Translations under genes and position numbers: made by a program | Shown here: positions 8,238 through 14,787 of the stretch, one piece after another | Layout: every line of letters starts with the position of its first letter | How positions within the stretch are numbered: position 1 is the stretch's first letter | The notes under the pieces: model-generated | Told to the model about the DNA's origin: nothing | Databases searched by the model: none | The model's input: the letters and a program-made list of their open reading frames with translations, nothing else | From: an uncultured Clostridia bacterium | Lineage (GTDB): Bacteria > Bacillota > Clostridia > Lachnospirales > Anaerotignaceae | Assembly: GCA_947036475.1 (NCBI GenBank) | Contig: CAMQRG010000013.1 | Coordinates: 1 to 20,902, forward strand | Direction of reading: 5' to 3' | Length of the DNA: 20,902 nt

Positions 8238-8355
8238 AATCCTTCTCCCATCCAGACTTTACTGTCGGTCTTGGAATTTCACCAAATCATGCGCTGTTTC
8301 CATACGCTCGCAGACTTTACTGCCGGTCGGGAATTTCACCCTGCCCTGAAGAATT
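8238..8355 (-). promoter_or_regulatory. FMN riboswitch (RFN element)
   Basis: Read on the minus strand, all conserved RFN blocks are present. The order is AGGGCAGGGTGAAATTCCC, GACCGGCAGTAAAGTC, GCGAGCG, then GGTGAAATTCC, GACCGACAGTAAAGTC, and GGATGGGAGAAGGATT. The P1 helix pairs AATTCTTC (8355-8348) with GAAGGATT (8245-8238) over eight base pairs including one G-U. The aptamer binds flavin mononucleotide and controls the downstream ribU gene. Confidence 0.97.
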
Positions 8356-8376
8356 TCATTAACGTTTTATATTCAC

Positions 8377-8405
8377 ATTATAGTAAACTGTGGATAAACT
8401 GTCAA
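8377..8405 (-). promoter_or_regulatory. ribU promoter
   Basis: A perfect consensus promoter on the minus strand: TTGACA (8400-8405), a 17-base spacer, TATAAT (8377-8382). It starts transcription just ahead of the FMN aptamer, consistent with strong basal initiation controlled by attenuation. Confidence 0.92.
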
Positions 8406-8497
8406 CTTCTAATATTGACCAAAAAAAGAGGTCGTTTTTTGGTGGAAACGTATGCGTATGAGTACATTTACGACCTTCAAAAGCAGTTTTAGAGCAT
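8406..8497. other. Intergenic DNA with inverted repeats
   Basis: No gene is seen. AGGTCGT (8429-8435) and ACGACCT (8470-8476) are inverted, and ACCAAAAAA/TTTTTTGGT forms a second overlapping pair. CATACG occurs twice in a row on the minus strand. Function unknown; the stretch lies just upstream of the ribU -35. Confidence 0.4.
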
Positions 8498-8538
8498 AAA
8501 AACAGGAATTGGCAGCGTTTTGCATACCAAATTCCTGT
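8498..8538 (-). terminator. Terminator of the lepB operon
   Basis: ACAGGAATTGG (8502-8512) pairs with CC-A-AATTCCTGT (8527-8538) with one bulge. On the minus strand the stem is followed by TTTTTATG. It lies 8 bases after the zinc-ribbon gene. Confidence 0.85.
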
Positions 8539-8545
8539 GCGTCTT

Positions 8546-8746
8546 TTATTCTTCGGGAATATCCAAAACCAGCTTACGGCAGTAAGGGCAGAGCCAGCCC
8601 TCTAGCTTTGCGCCACTCATGTAGCTTTTGGCAAGAAGATATTCTTTGGGTTTTCCGCCTTCGCTGTTTTTCTCTTTCCAAAGGATATAGCGTCCGGAAG
8701 TCATATGTCCGGCGTTCATTTCCTGGTTGCAGAAAGGGCATTTCAT
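8546..8746 (-). CDS. Small zinc-ribbon protein (DUF6487/PF20097-like)
   Basis: A 66-residue protein opening with MKCPFCNQEM (C3, C6) and with a second knuckle CPYC (53-56), giving four cysteines for one Zn2+. Between the knuckles lie GHMTSGRYILWKE and an L-E-G-W segment typical of small bacterial PF20097-type proteins, whose function is unknown. Its ATG overlaps the TGA of the preceding gene (ATGA), with GGAGG nine bases upstream, so the genes are translationally coupled. It is last in the lepB operon. A role in nucleic-acid or protein contacts is possible but nothing in the sequence proves it. Confidence 0.85.
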   Translation of the reverse strand: MKCPFCNQEMNAGHMTSGRYILWKEKNSEGGKPKEYLLAKSYMSGAKLEGWLCPYCRKLVLDIPEE

Positions 8747-9213
8747 TGCGCATTCCCTCCTTCCAGAACCTGTGAGCTATTGGGACGAATGATTCCATCT
8801 TCAGAAGGGGGCGAGAAAGAAATGCGATAACTGCTTTCCTTTGGCAGACCCGCCAGTGTCACTTTTTCCAGCTGTGAAACCTTGCCGTCTGTAAAACGGA
8901 ACAGAAGAAATTCGTCCTCTCCTTCTGCCTTTGTACCGAACAGTCCGCGCGGCATGCCGAGGAAATAAATCATGAAATCCTCTGCTTCGTCATCTGCTGT
9001 ACCCAGCATTTCCGCAATTTCGGTTTTTGTCAGCCCCGCAACATTCGTCCGGTCAACAAAATCGCTCAGTATTGTCTGGCGGCTGTTACCGGTATAGTTT
9101 TCCCAGCGTTCTTTGGTAAATTCTTCCCTGTTTGATTTATACTGCCCGCCGACGAACAGTATGACAATCAATATTACCAGAAGTACAGTGATTATGGAAT
9201 CTTTTTTCTTCAA
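8743..9213 (-). CDS. Single-pass membrane protein, BamE/SmpA-like soluble part
   Basis: I choose a TTG start: AGGAGGGG lies five bases before it and it is 14 bases after the lepB stop. The alternative ATG at 9240 would overlap lepB and has no ribosome site. The 156-residue product has a KKK start and a membrane anchor (about residues 7-24), then an extracellular domain. The segment SRQTILSDF...GLTKTEIAEMLG...MIYFLG...FLLFRFTDGKVSQLEKV follows the helix-helix-beta pattern of small BamE/SmpA-OmlA-like domains (general resemblance only). No lipobox cysteine is present. Function is unknown. It is coupled to signal peptidase I upstream and to the zinc-ribbon gene downstream, so a role near the membrane surface is plausible. 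Confidence 0.72.
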   Translation of the reverse strand: MKKKDSIITVLLVILIVILFVGGQYKSNREEFTKERWENYTGNSRQTILSDFVDRTNVAGLTKTEIAEMLGTADDEAEDFMIYFLGMPRGLFGTKAEGEDEFLLFRFTDGKVSQLEKVTLAGLPKESSYRISFSPPSEDGIIRPNSSQVLEGGNAQ

Positions 9214-9227
9214 CGAAACCCCTCCTG

Positions 9228-9752
9228 TCAGGAAATCCATTTGAATCCTTTGTAGTACCGCAGAACAACTTTTCCGAGGATTTTATTCTTTTCTACAAAC
9301 TGATTATCCCAGTAGCGTGAATCCACAGAACGGTTGCGGTTATCGCCCATCATAAAATAGCTGTCCTCCGGTACGGTATATGGTCCGAACTCGCCTTCTG
9401 TCCGTTCGAGGATATAAGGCTCGTCGAGTGTTTTGCCGTTAACGAGGACTTCGCCGTTCGTTACAGTGACAGTATCGCCCGGCGTGCCAATGATACGCTT
9501 GACATACAAAATTTTGCCTGTCGGGTCATCGGGATAGCGGAAGACGATAACATCACCCGCCTCCGGTTCGCTGAACCAATAGGAAGTACGCAGCGCAAGG
9601 ATATGATCCCCCGTCATGATGGTATTTTCCATGGAACCTGTTGGCACTTCCGCGTTTACAATCAGGAACGAATTGACCGCACCTGCCAAAATTACGGCCA
9701 GCAGTATGGTTTTAATCCAGCTGATGGCCTCCTGTTTTATTTTGCCGCTCAT
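9228..9752 (-). CDS. lepB: Signal peptidase I
   Basis: Membrane serine protease that removes signal peptides from secreted proteins on the outer face of the membrane. It has 174 residues, the compact Gram-positive (SipS-like) type. The N-terminal anchor spans about residues 15-33. Box B carries the catalytic serine in PTGSMENTI (S40), box D the catalytic lysine in YVKRIIGTPGD (K85), and box E is MGDNRNRSVDSRYW (135-148). The ATG at 9752 has AGGAG eight bases upstream. The frame stays open upstream to 9992, but that part crosses the hairpin repeat and is not coding. It heads a three-gene operon. Its own promoter is not obvious; transcription may come from within or through the repeat. Confidence 0.96.
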   Translation of the reverse strand: MSGKIKQEAISWIKTILLAVILAGAVNSFLIVNAEVPTGSMENTIMTGDHILALRTSYWFSEPEAGDVIVFRYPDDPTGKILYVKRIIGTPGDTVTVTNGEVLVNGKTLDEPYILERTEGEFGPYTVPEDSYFMMGDNRNRSVDSRYWDNQFVEKNKILGKVVLRYYKGFKWIS

Positions 9753-9770
9753 CTTCCCATCTCCTAAATG

Positions 9771-10000
9771 AAAGGTTGTGGGGCTCTGCCCCACGCCCCG
9801 CAAGCCCTTTGAAAAGGGCTTGACCCTAAACTTTATTGCGGAAAACTGCGTTTTCCTAAGGTAAATCTGATTTTTACAATATAACTCATATTGGTGGTGG
9901 CAGAAATCTATTTTTCTTTCCGGCGCGCTTTGGCGCGGCGGAAAATGGGTCAAGGGACAGCGTCCCTTGTGGGGTTTGGGGCAAAGCCCCAAGGTCTTTT
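9771..10000. repeat. Modular hairpin repeat, full copy
   Basis: In order: GTGGGGC-TCT-GCCCCAC (9778-9794), CAAGCCCTT-TGAA-AAGGGCTTG (9801-9822), AAACTTTA, GGAAAAC-TGC-GTTTTCC (9840-9856), an A+T-rich middle, TTTCCG...CGGAAA around a GC-rich core (9917-9944), CAAGGGAC-AGC-GTCCCTTG (9951-9969) and TTGGGGC-AAA-GCCCCAA (9976-9992). The outer hairpins and their flanks are inverted relative to each other, so the whole looks like a small MITE-like unit with roughly 35-base terminal inverted repeats. It fills nearly the entire gap between the SufB-like gene and lepB. The same hairpin order recurs at 20531-20770. Confidence 0.8.
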
Positions 10001-10004
10001 TTCT

Positions 10005-10928
10005 TTACTTCAAAAATCCGTTGATAATCTGTGCTTCTGCCTCTTTTTCCGTCAGTCCGAGCGTCATCAGCTTCACCAGCTGGTCGCCCGCAATTTTGCC
10101 AATGGCCGCTTCATGAATCAGTGTTGCGTCCACATTGTTTGCGATAATTTCCGGTTCCGCTGCTACAACGCCGTCGTCCATGATGATAGCATCGCATTCG
10201 GAATGCCCGTAGCACTCTGTGTTGCCAGCCAGTTTTGAACGGAACAGCTGACGGGAAGAATCCCGCGCGACAGACCGTGAAATCAGCTTCGCACTGCTGC
10301 CTTTACCGTCCAAATCTACATCAAAGGACGTTTCGGCGTACTGGTCACCATGCGTCATGATTTTTTCCTTGATTACCAGCGTTGCGCCTGTTGCCAGCTT
10401 CGCGCTGGAAACTCGTTTTGTGGAATCTACGCCTTTCAGCTGTACAGTATCCATCTCAACATAGCTGTTTTCCTCTGCTTCGATGTGTGTCTGCGGGTTA
10501 ATGATGCGCTTGCCGTTGCCATCGCCTTCACCAATGTGTTTTTCAATGTATTTGATTTTTGCATCTTTTCCTACAAAAAAGCGGTGGATACCTTCGTGCA
10601 GGGATTCCTCGTTCCCGCAGTTATGGATGCCGCAGCCTGCCACGATGGTGACGTCCGCGCCTTCGCCGACGTGAAAGTCATTGTATACCAGATCATGCAC
10701 GCCTGCCTCTGTAATCAGTGCAGGAATATGCACGCTTTCATCTTTTGTGCCCGGCTTAATGTAAATGTCGATACCGGAACCGTTTTCTTTCGGTACGATT
10801 TGTATATTTTCGGTAGAATTACGCCCCTCGCTCTGGCCGTTGCTCCGGATATTGAACGCGCCCGTAAGAGGAATGTCCTGCATGCCGGAAACCTCCGCCA
10901 GAAGGTTTTTGATAATATCATTCAACAT
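10005..10928 (-). CDS. SufB/SufD-type Fe-S assembly scaffold (SmsB-like)
   Basis: Scaffold protein for iron-sulfur cluster assembly, partner of the SufC-type ATPase encoded just upstream. The start is the ATG overlapping the last base of the preceding TAA (TAATG), with GGGAGG nine bases before it. Length is 307 residues, much shorter than SufB of the full SUF system (~470). The C-terminal beta-helix and SufC-contact part is clear: GHSECDAI (241-248) contains C245, and THxH-like LIHEAAIGKIAGDQL (270-284) contains H272 and E273. These correspond to the SufB cysteine and SufB/SufD His-Glu region required for cluster building. The N-terminal half has CGIHNCG (99-105) with C99 and C104. One gene carrying all these residues suggests a homodimer. 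No sufS, sufU or sufD is present, matching the SMS (SmsCB) type. Confidence 0.9.
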   Translation of the reverse strand: MLNDIIKNLLAEVSGMQDIPLTGAFNIRSNGQSEGRNSTENIQIVPKENGSGIDIYIKPGTKDESVHIPALITEAGVHDLVYNDFHVGEGADVTIVAGCGIHNCGNEESLHEGIHRFFVGKDAKIKYIEKHIGEGDGNGKRIINPQTHIEAEENSYVEMDTVQLKGVDSTKRVSSAKLATGATLVIKEKIMTHGDQYAETSFDVDLDGKGSSAKLISRSVARDSSRQLFRSKLAGNTECYGHSECDAIIMDDGVVAAEPEIIANNVDATLIHEAAIGKIAGDQLVKLMTLGLTEKEAEAQIINGFLK

Positions 10929-11644
10929 TATTCCGCGCCTCCCTGAAAAAATCTGCATCCTGTTTCTATGCCGAAAAGCCCCGGCAGGACTTCCTCTTTT
11001 GTCCCTGTTTTGGAAATTTGCCCGCCGCTGATTACGACAACCTGATCGGCAATGTTCAATATGCGCTCCTGATGCGAAATAATCAGGATAGACGCCTGTA
11101 TTTCATCGTGCATTTTTTCAAAAACGTTGATAAGATTCTGAAAACTCCATAAATCAATCCCTGCCTCCGGCTCGTCAAAAAGCGTCAGCTTTGTTTTGCG
11201 CGCCATAACAGAGGCAATCTCGATTCGTTTGAGTTCCCCGCCGGAAAGGCTTGCGTTTACCTCGCGGTCGATATAATCTTTCGCGCAGAGCCCGACTTCG
11301 GATAGATAGTCGCAGGCGGCCGCAGTGCTTAAATCCTTCCCGCTTGCCAGTGTGATTAAATCCTTTACCGTAACGCCTTTGAAACGTACGGGCTGTTGAA
11401 ACGCAAAGCTGATACCAGCCCTTGCGCGCTCTGTGATGCCCCTGTTTGTAATGTCCTCGCCGTCAAGCAGAATCTGCCCGCTGTCGGGTTTTTCGATACC
11501 GGCGATGATTTTCGCCAGCGTGGATTTCCCGCCGCCGTTTGGTCCTGTGATTACGATGAATTTTGCGTCCTCAATCACCAGACTGATATCTTTCAGAATC
11601 TGTTTTCCTTCGGCGGAAAAACAGATATTCTTTAATTCCAGCAT
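10928..11644 (-). CDS. sufC: SufC-type Fe-S assembly ATPase (SmsC-like)
   Basis: ABC-family ATPase that drives conformational change of the SufB-like scaffold; it is cytoplasmic, not a transporter. The 238 residues hold Walker A GPNGGGKS (34-41), Q-loop FQQP (82-85), signature LSGGELKR (133-140) followed by IEIASVMAR, Walker B LTLFDEPEAGID (153-164) and the H-loop ISHQE (H191). The phrase FDEPEAGIDLWSF is typical of SufC from two-gene systems. AGGAGG lies nine bases before the ATG. Its TAA overlaps the ATG of the scaffold gene by one base, giving tight stoichiometric coupling. It is driven by a near-consensus promoter. Confidence 0.93.
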   Translation of the reverse strand: MLELKNICFSAEGKQILKDISLVIEDAKFIVITGPNGGGKSTLAKIIAGIEKPDSGQILLDGEDITNRGITERARAGISFAFQQPVRFKGVTVKDLITLASGKDLSTAAACDYLSEVGLCAKDYIDREVNASLSGGELKRIEIASVMARKTKLTLFDEPEAGIDLWSFQNLINVFEKMHDEIQASILIISHQERILNIADQVVVISGGQISKTGTKEEVLPGLFGIETGCRFFQGGAE

Positions 11645-11728
11645 ATGTTTTTTCCTCCTAAAACTTTATCTCTCCGCCGCAGTGCCTGCCTGGGCAATTT
11701 CGCGGTTTCTGTCAAAAAACTACCTCAA

Positions 11729-11758
11729 ATTATACCAACTTATTATACAGCATGTCAA
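11729..11758 (-). promoter_or_regulatory. Promoter of the SufC/SufB-like operon
   Basis: On the minus strand TTGACA (11753-11758) and TATAAT (11729-11734) are 18 bases apart. The leader to the ATG is about 80 bases. The strong promoter fits constitutive or high expression; I see no clear IscR/SufR-type operator. Confidence 0.85.
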
Positions 11759-11819
11759 TGTTTTATACTGTGACCGCGTCATTTTTCGGCTGTTCGGGGT
11801 ATAGCAGAGCGCAGCTGCT

Positions 11820-12539
11820 TTATTTCTGTGCGGCAAAACGCCCAAGAAAGTCCAGAAGTTCAGCTTTTAAAAGGGGCGCGCTGTGGTCGGGTACTGCTGT
11901 TGTGAAATCCATTTCCTGAAGCCTGTCGTAAAGGGATTTTGTTTTATCCAAATTCCGGTTATGTCCATTGTAGAAATCATCGCCGTATATGTCGCCGATA
12001 AAGACAATTTTTTCCTCTGGAACAAATGCCACGATAGAATCGTCGCTGTGCGCGGAGGGCAGATGCAGACAGTGGCAGGTGACGCCGCCACAGTCAAAGG
12101 TGATTTCTTCCTGAATTTCATTTCCTGCCGGAATGATACGGATTTTTTGCGGGTCAGCATATTCTGCGCGGATATTTTCATTGGCAAATGCAATTTCTGT
12201 ACCGTCTGCAAGCCGCTGACGCATTGCGTTTTCGTTCCATTCCCATTTGGCGATTTCCCGCAGTTTTTCATTTGTTTTTGTATGCGCGTAGGTTTCCATA
12301 TTTAATGCGTGCAAACCAAAGGTATGATCCCAGTGCCAATGCGTCAAAACGCATATATCTGGCTTTCTCAGCCCGTTTTTTCTCAGCTGTTCCAAAAATG
12401 CTGCGTTATGTGCCGCAGAATTTCCGGCGTCTATCATTAAAGCGGTTTTATTGCCTGCAATATATCCAAGTGTAGGGCGGTCGCCTTTTGGATTGTTTGG
12501 GGTATAATAAATATGCTCTGTTAATTTTTTTAGCTGCAT
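11820..12539 (-). CDS. Metallo-beta-lactamase-fold hydrolase
   Basis: Zn-dependent hydrolase of unassigned substrate, 239 residues, cytoplasmic (no signal peptide). Metal ligands are visible: THWHWDH (H67, H69, D71, H72), H164 in SAHSDDS, D183 in FIGDIYGDD, and H219 in VPDHS. The order and spacing are those of the general MBL superfamily (glyoxalase II-like or lactonase-like). No beta-lactamase leader or RNase J/ComEC domain is present. The start has AAAGGG nine bases upstream. It is transcribed divergently from the DUF5655 gene. I see no convincing terminator after it, so readthrough toward the SufC promoter region is possible. Confidence 0.88.
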   Translation of the reverse strand: MQLKKLTEHIYYTPNNPKGDRPTLGYIAGNKTALMIDAGNSAAHNAAFLEQLRKNGLRKPDICVLTHWHWDHTFGLHALNMETYAHTKTNEKLREIAKWEWNENAMRQRLADGTEIAFANENIRAEYADPQKIRIIPAGNEIQEEITFDCGGVTCHCLHLPSAHSDDSIVAFVPEEKIVFIGDIYGDDFYNGHNRNLDKTKSLYDRLQEMDFTTAVPDHSAPLLKAELLDFLGRFAAQK

Positions 12540-12581
12540 TTTTCCATGCCCTTTCCTGTAATTCCTGTAAGCGGTTCCCTT

Positions 12582-12610
12582 ATTCTACCATATTCCACCG
12601 AACGGTACAA
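12582..12610 (-). promoter_or_regulatory. Promoter of the MBL-fold gene
   Basis: TTGTAC (12605-12610) and TAGAAT (12582-12587) on the minus strand, 17 bases apart, with an extended TGG before the -10. Confidence 0.65.
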
Positions 12611-12634
12611 GCAGGCGGGGCGGCGCATTGAGAC

Positions 12635-12663
12635 TTGCGCGGAAATCCTTCCTGCATTATAAT
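12635..12663 (+). promoter_or_regulatory. Promoter of the DUF5655 gene
   Basis: TATAAT (12658-12663) is consensus. The -35 TTGCGC (12635-12640) is weak, but the spacing is exactly 17 bases. Confidence 0.6.
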
Positions 12664-12706
12664 GTACGGAAAAGGGAAGAAATAACCGGAAGATCTGGAG
12701 GATGCT

Positions 12707-13087
12707 ATGAACGGTGATATTCTGCTGTTTTTTGACAAAATGCCCAACGCGCTGCCGTTATATCAGGAACTGGAACGTCGGATAAAAGCGGAACTGGGAG
12801 AGGTGCGCATAAAAGTGCAGAAAACCCAGATTTCGTTTTACAACAAGCGTATGTTTGCCTGTGTTTCTTTTGCGAAACTGCAAAATGCGGAAACGCGCCC
12901 AAAGGAGTATATTGTCGTGACATTCGGACTGGGGAGGCATGAACTGTCGCCGCGGATAGATGCCGTATCTGAGCCGTACCCAAACCGCTGGACACATCAT
13001 GTTCTGGTTTCGGAGATGTCGGAGATTGACAATGAAATTATGGGCTGGATTGGGGAGGCAGCTGCATTTTCTGCCGGAAAACGATAA
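12707..13087 (+). CDS. DUF5655 domain protein
   Basis: A 126-residue soluble protein of unknown function. The pattern FFDKMPNALPLYQELERRI, then VRIKVQKTQISFYNKRMFACVSF and a final histidine-bearing RWTHHVLVSEMSEID segment match the DUF5655 family, often annotated only by that domain. The conserved K-T-Q-I-S-F-x-N-x-x-x-F-A core is intact. The start has GGAGG with suitable spacing. The gene stands alone: its promoter is divergent from the MBL-fold gene and its stop codon is built into the terminator shared with the MATE gene. No enzymatic role can be read from the sequence. Confidence 0.88.
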   Translation: MNGDILLFFDKMPNALPLYQELERRIKAELGEVRIKVQKTQISFYNKRMFACVSFAKLQNAETRPKEYIVVTFGLGRHELSPRIDAVSEPYPNRWTHHVLVSEMSEIDNEIMGWIGEAAAFSAGKR

Positions 13088-13131
13088 AATAAAAATCCTT
13101 TCAGATGAAAACTGAAAGGATTTTTATTTTA
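13085..13131. terminator. Bidirectional terminator containing both stop codons
   Basis: A perfect 20-bp stem (13085-13104 with 13112-13131) around the loop ATGAAAA has an A-rich left base and a T-rich right base. Its outermost three base pairs are the TAA stop of the DUF5655 gene and, on the other strand, the TAA stop of the MATE gene. Confidence 0.95.
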
Positions 13132-14502
13132 TGCCATTTCGGGCGTTTCTTTTTTGGGCATTGTGCGGAGTTCTTTCCCGTAAATATATCTGACGAAAAA
13201 GATATTGAATACAAGCGTTGCAATCTCCGCTACAGGGAATGCCAGCCAGACTGCGGAAAGCCCCTGTATTTTCGCCATCAGTATCGCCACTGGCAGAAGC
13301 ACGACAAGCTGGCGGAGTACCGCACCGGCAAGGCTCAGGAAGCCATGCCCCAATGCCTGATAAAACGATGTGGAAATGATATTGAAGCCCGCGAGCAGGA
13401 AGCTGAAGCTGATTGTCCGCAGGGCGACTGTGCCGATTTCCAGCATTTGCTCAGATGCGTTGAAAATACGCAGAAGCTGCGGAGAAAAGAACTGGAACGC
13501 CAGAAAGCCCAGTGCCATGATTGCCGTTGCATAAAGCATACTCAACTTGATTGTCCGCATAATGCGCTCTGGATTGCGTGCGCCGTAGTTGTAAGCTACG
13601 ATTGGCACCATGCCGTTATTCAGCCCGAACACAGGCATGAAAATGAAACTTTGCAGCTTGAAATATACGCCGAATACTGCCGTTGCCGTAGAGGTAAAGG
13701 AAATCAGTATTTTGTTCATGCCGAAGGTCATGATAGAACCAATAGACGCCATACAGATGGACGGGATACCGATGGAATATATTTTTTTGATTGCCATGCC
13801 GGAAAGCCCGTATTTTTTTGGAGATATCACGATATCGTCGTTTTTCTTTTTGTTATACCATAAAGAGAGAGCCGCTGCCGCCATCTGACCGAGTACGGTT
13901 GCCAGAGCCGCGCCTGCAATGCCCATTTTGGGCAGACCGAACAGCCCGAAAATCAGTATCGGGTCGAGAATAATGTTCAGGATTGCGCCAAGCCCCTGCG
14001 TCAGCATGGTGTAAAATGTGCGCCCTGTTGCCTGCAAAATACGGTCAAAGGCAATCTGCAAAAATATGCCGATAGAAAGGCAGCTGCAAATTTGTATGTA
14101 TACGGTACCCTGCTGGATAATGTCGAGGTCGTCCGTTTGCATGCGGAAGAAAAGTTCACTTCCGAAAAATGCCAGCAGTGCAAAGGCAATAGCACTGAAA
14201 ATTGCCAGATAAACGCCGTTGTTTGCTATCAGATTCGCCCGTTCGCAGTTTCCTTCACCCAATGCGCGGGAAATCAGTGCGTTCATGCCTACGCCAGTAC
14301 CAGTCGATACGGCAATCATCAGGTTCTGGACGGGGAATGCCAGGGATACTGCTGTCAGAGCGTTTTCGCTCAGCTGTGCCACGAACATACTGTCCACAAT
14401 GTTGTATAATGCCTGCACAAGCATTGCCGCTACCATAGGCAATGACATGGAAAGCAGAAGCCGGTTGATTGGCATGGTACCCATTTTATTTGTTGTTTCC
14501 AC
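13129..14502 (-). CDS. MATE family multidrug/toxin efflux transporter
   Basis: Cation-coupled exporter of the MATE family with about twelve membrane segments in two MatE halves. I choose a GTG start: GGGAGG lies seven bases before it, whereas the upstream ATG at 14520 would place that same ribosome site inside the gene. The product has 457 residues. Marks include NRLLLSMSLPMVAAMLVQALYN at the start, QNLMIAVSTGTGVGMNALISRALGEG (the first-half family signature) and the second-half GLNNGMVPIVAYNYGARNPER. Substrate cannot be predicted from sequence. It has a strong promoter and an unusual leader carrying a terminator-like hairpin. Confidence 0.94.
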   Translation of the reverse strand: METTNKMGTMPINRLLLSMSLPMVAAMLVQALYNIVDSMFVAQLSENALTAVSLAFPVQNLMIAVSTGTGVGMNALISRALGEGNCERANLIANNGVYLAIFSAIAFALLAFFGSELFFRMQTDDLDIIQQGTVYIQICSCLSIGIFLQIAFDRILQATGRTFYTMLTQGLGAILNIILDPILIFGLFGLPKMGIAGAALATVLGQMAAAALSLWYNKKKNDDIVISPKKYGLSGMAIKKIYSIGIPSICMASIGSIMTFGMNKILISFTSTATAVFGVYFKLQSFIFMPVFGLNNGMVPIVAYNYGARNPERIMRTIKLSMLYATAIMALGFLAFQFFSPQLLRIFNASEQMLEIGTVALRTISFSFLLAGFNIISTSFYQALGHGFLSLAGAVLRQLVVLLPVAILMAKIQGLSAVWLAFPVAEIATLVFNIFFVRYIYGKELRTMPKKETPEMA

Positions 14503-14575
14503 TATTTTTCCTCCCTTCATCTTATGTGAAACAGCGTGAAGCCAAACCCGTTCTGCCGGATAGGGCTTTCAAGTG

Positions 14576-14598
14576 AAAAAAAGTTTGCTCCCGCAAAC
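14576..14598 (-). promoter_or_regulatory. Hairpin plus T-run in the MATE leader
   Basis: On the minus strand GTTTGC-GGGA-GCAAAC (14583-14598) is followed by seven T residues (14576-14582). It lies just downstream of the predicted transcription start and about 75 bases before the GTG. It could be a promoter-proximal terminator/attenuator or a 5' stabilising hairpin. Confidence 0.55.
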
Positions 14599-14608
14599 CG
14601 TAAACTTT

Positions 14609-14637
14609 ATCATATCTATTTTGGAGGATTTTGTCAA
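14609..14637 (-). promoter_or_regulatory. MATE gene promoter
   Basis: TTGACA (14632-14637), a 17-base spacer and TATGAT (14609-14614) on the minus strand. Confidence 0.85.
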
Positions 14638-14706
14638 GCAGGTTGAATATTAAATATCGATTAGAAGGGACAGGGAAGAAAAGCCGGTATATTTTGCGGA
14701 TTCCTG

Positions 14707-14735
14707 TTGATAAAACAGAAAACAAGACTTATTAT
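14707..14735 (+). promoter_or_regulatory. Promoter of the LysE-family gene
   Basis: TTGATA (14707-14712), a 17-base spacer and TATTAT (14730-14735) lie about 50 bases before the ATG and are divergent from the MATE promoter. Confidence 0.65.
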
Positions 14736-14787
14736 AGTATATGTGAATTATGAAGAGCGGATATTTTTAAGAAGGAGGAACTGACTA

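Noticed and set aside
9753..9992. N-terminal extension of signal peptidase I
   Set aside because: The extra 80 codons translate the hairpin repeat. The ATG at 9752 has a proper ribosome site and gives the normal SipS-like length.
9771..10000. CRISPR array or insertion sequence in the repeat-rich spacers
   Set aside because: The repeats are not regularly spaced identical units, there are no cas genes, and no transposase frame is present. They are hairpin modules with imperfect inverted ends.
14503..14520. Upstream ATG start for the MATE gene
   Set aside because: The ribosome site GGGAGG would fall inside the gene; it is correctly spaced for the GTG at 14502.
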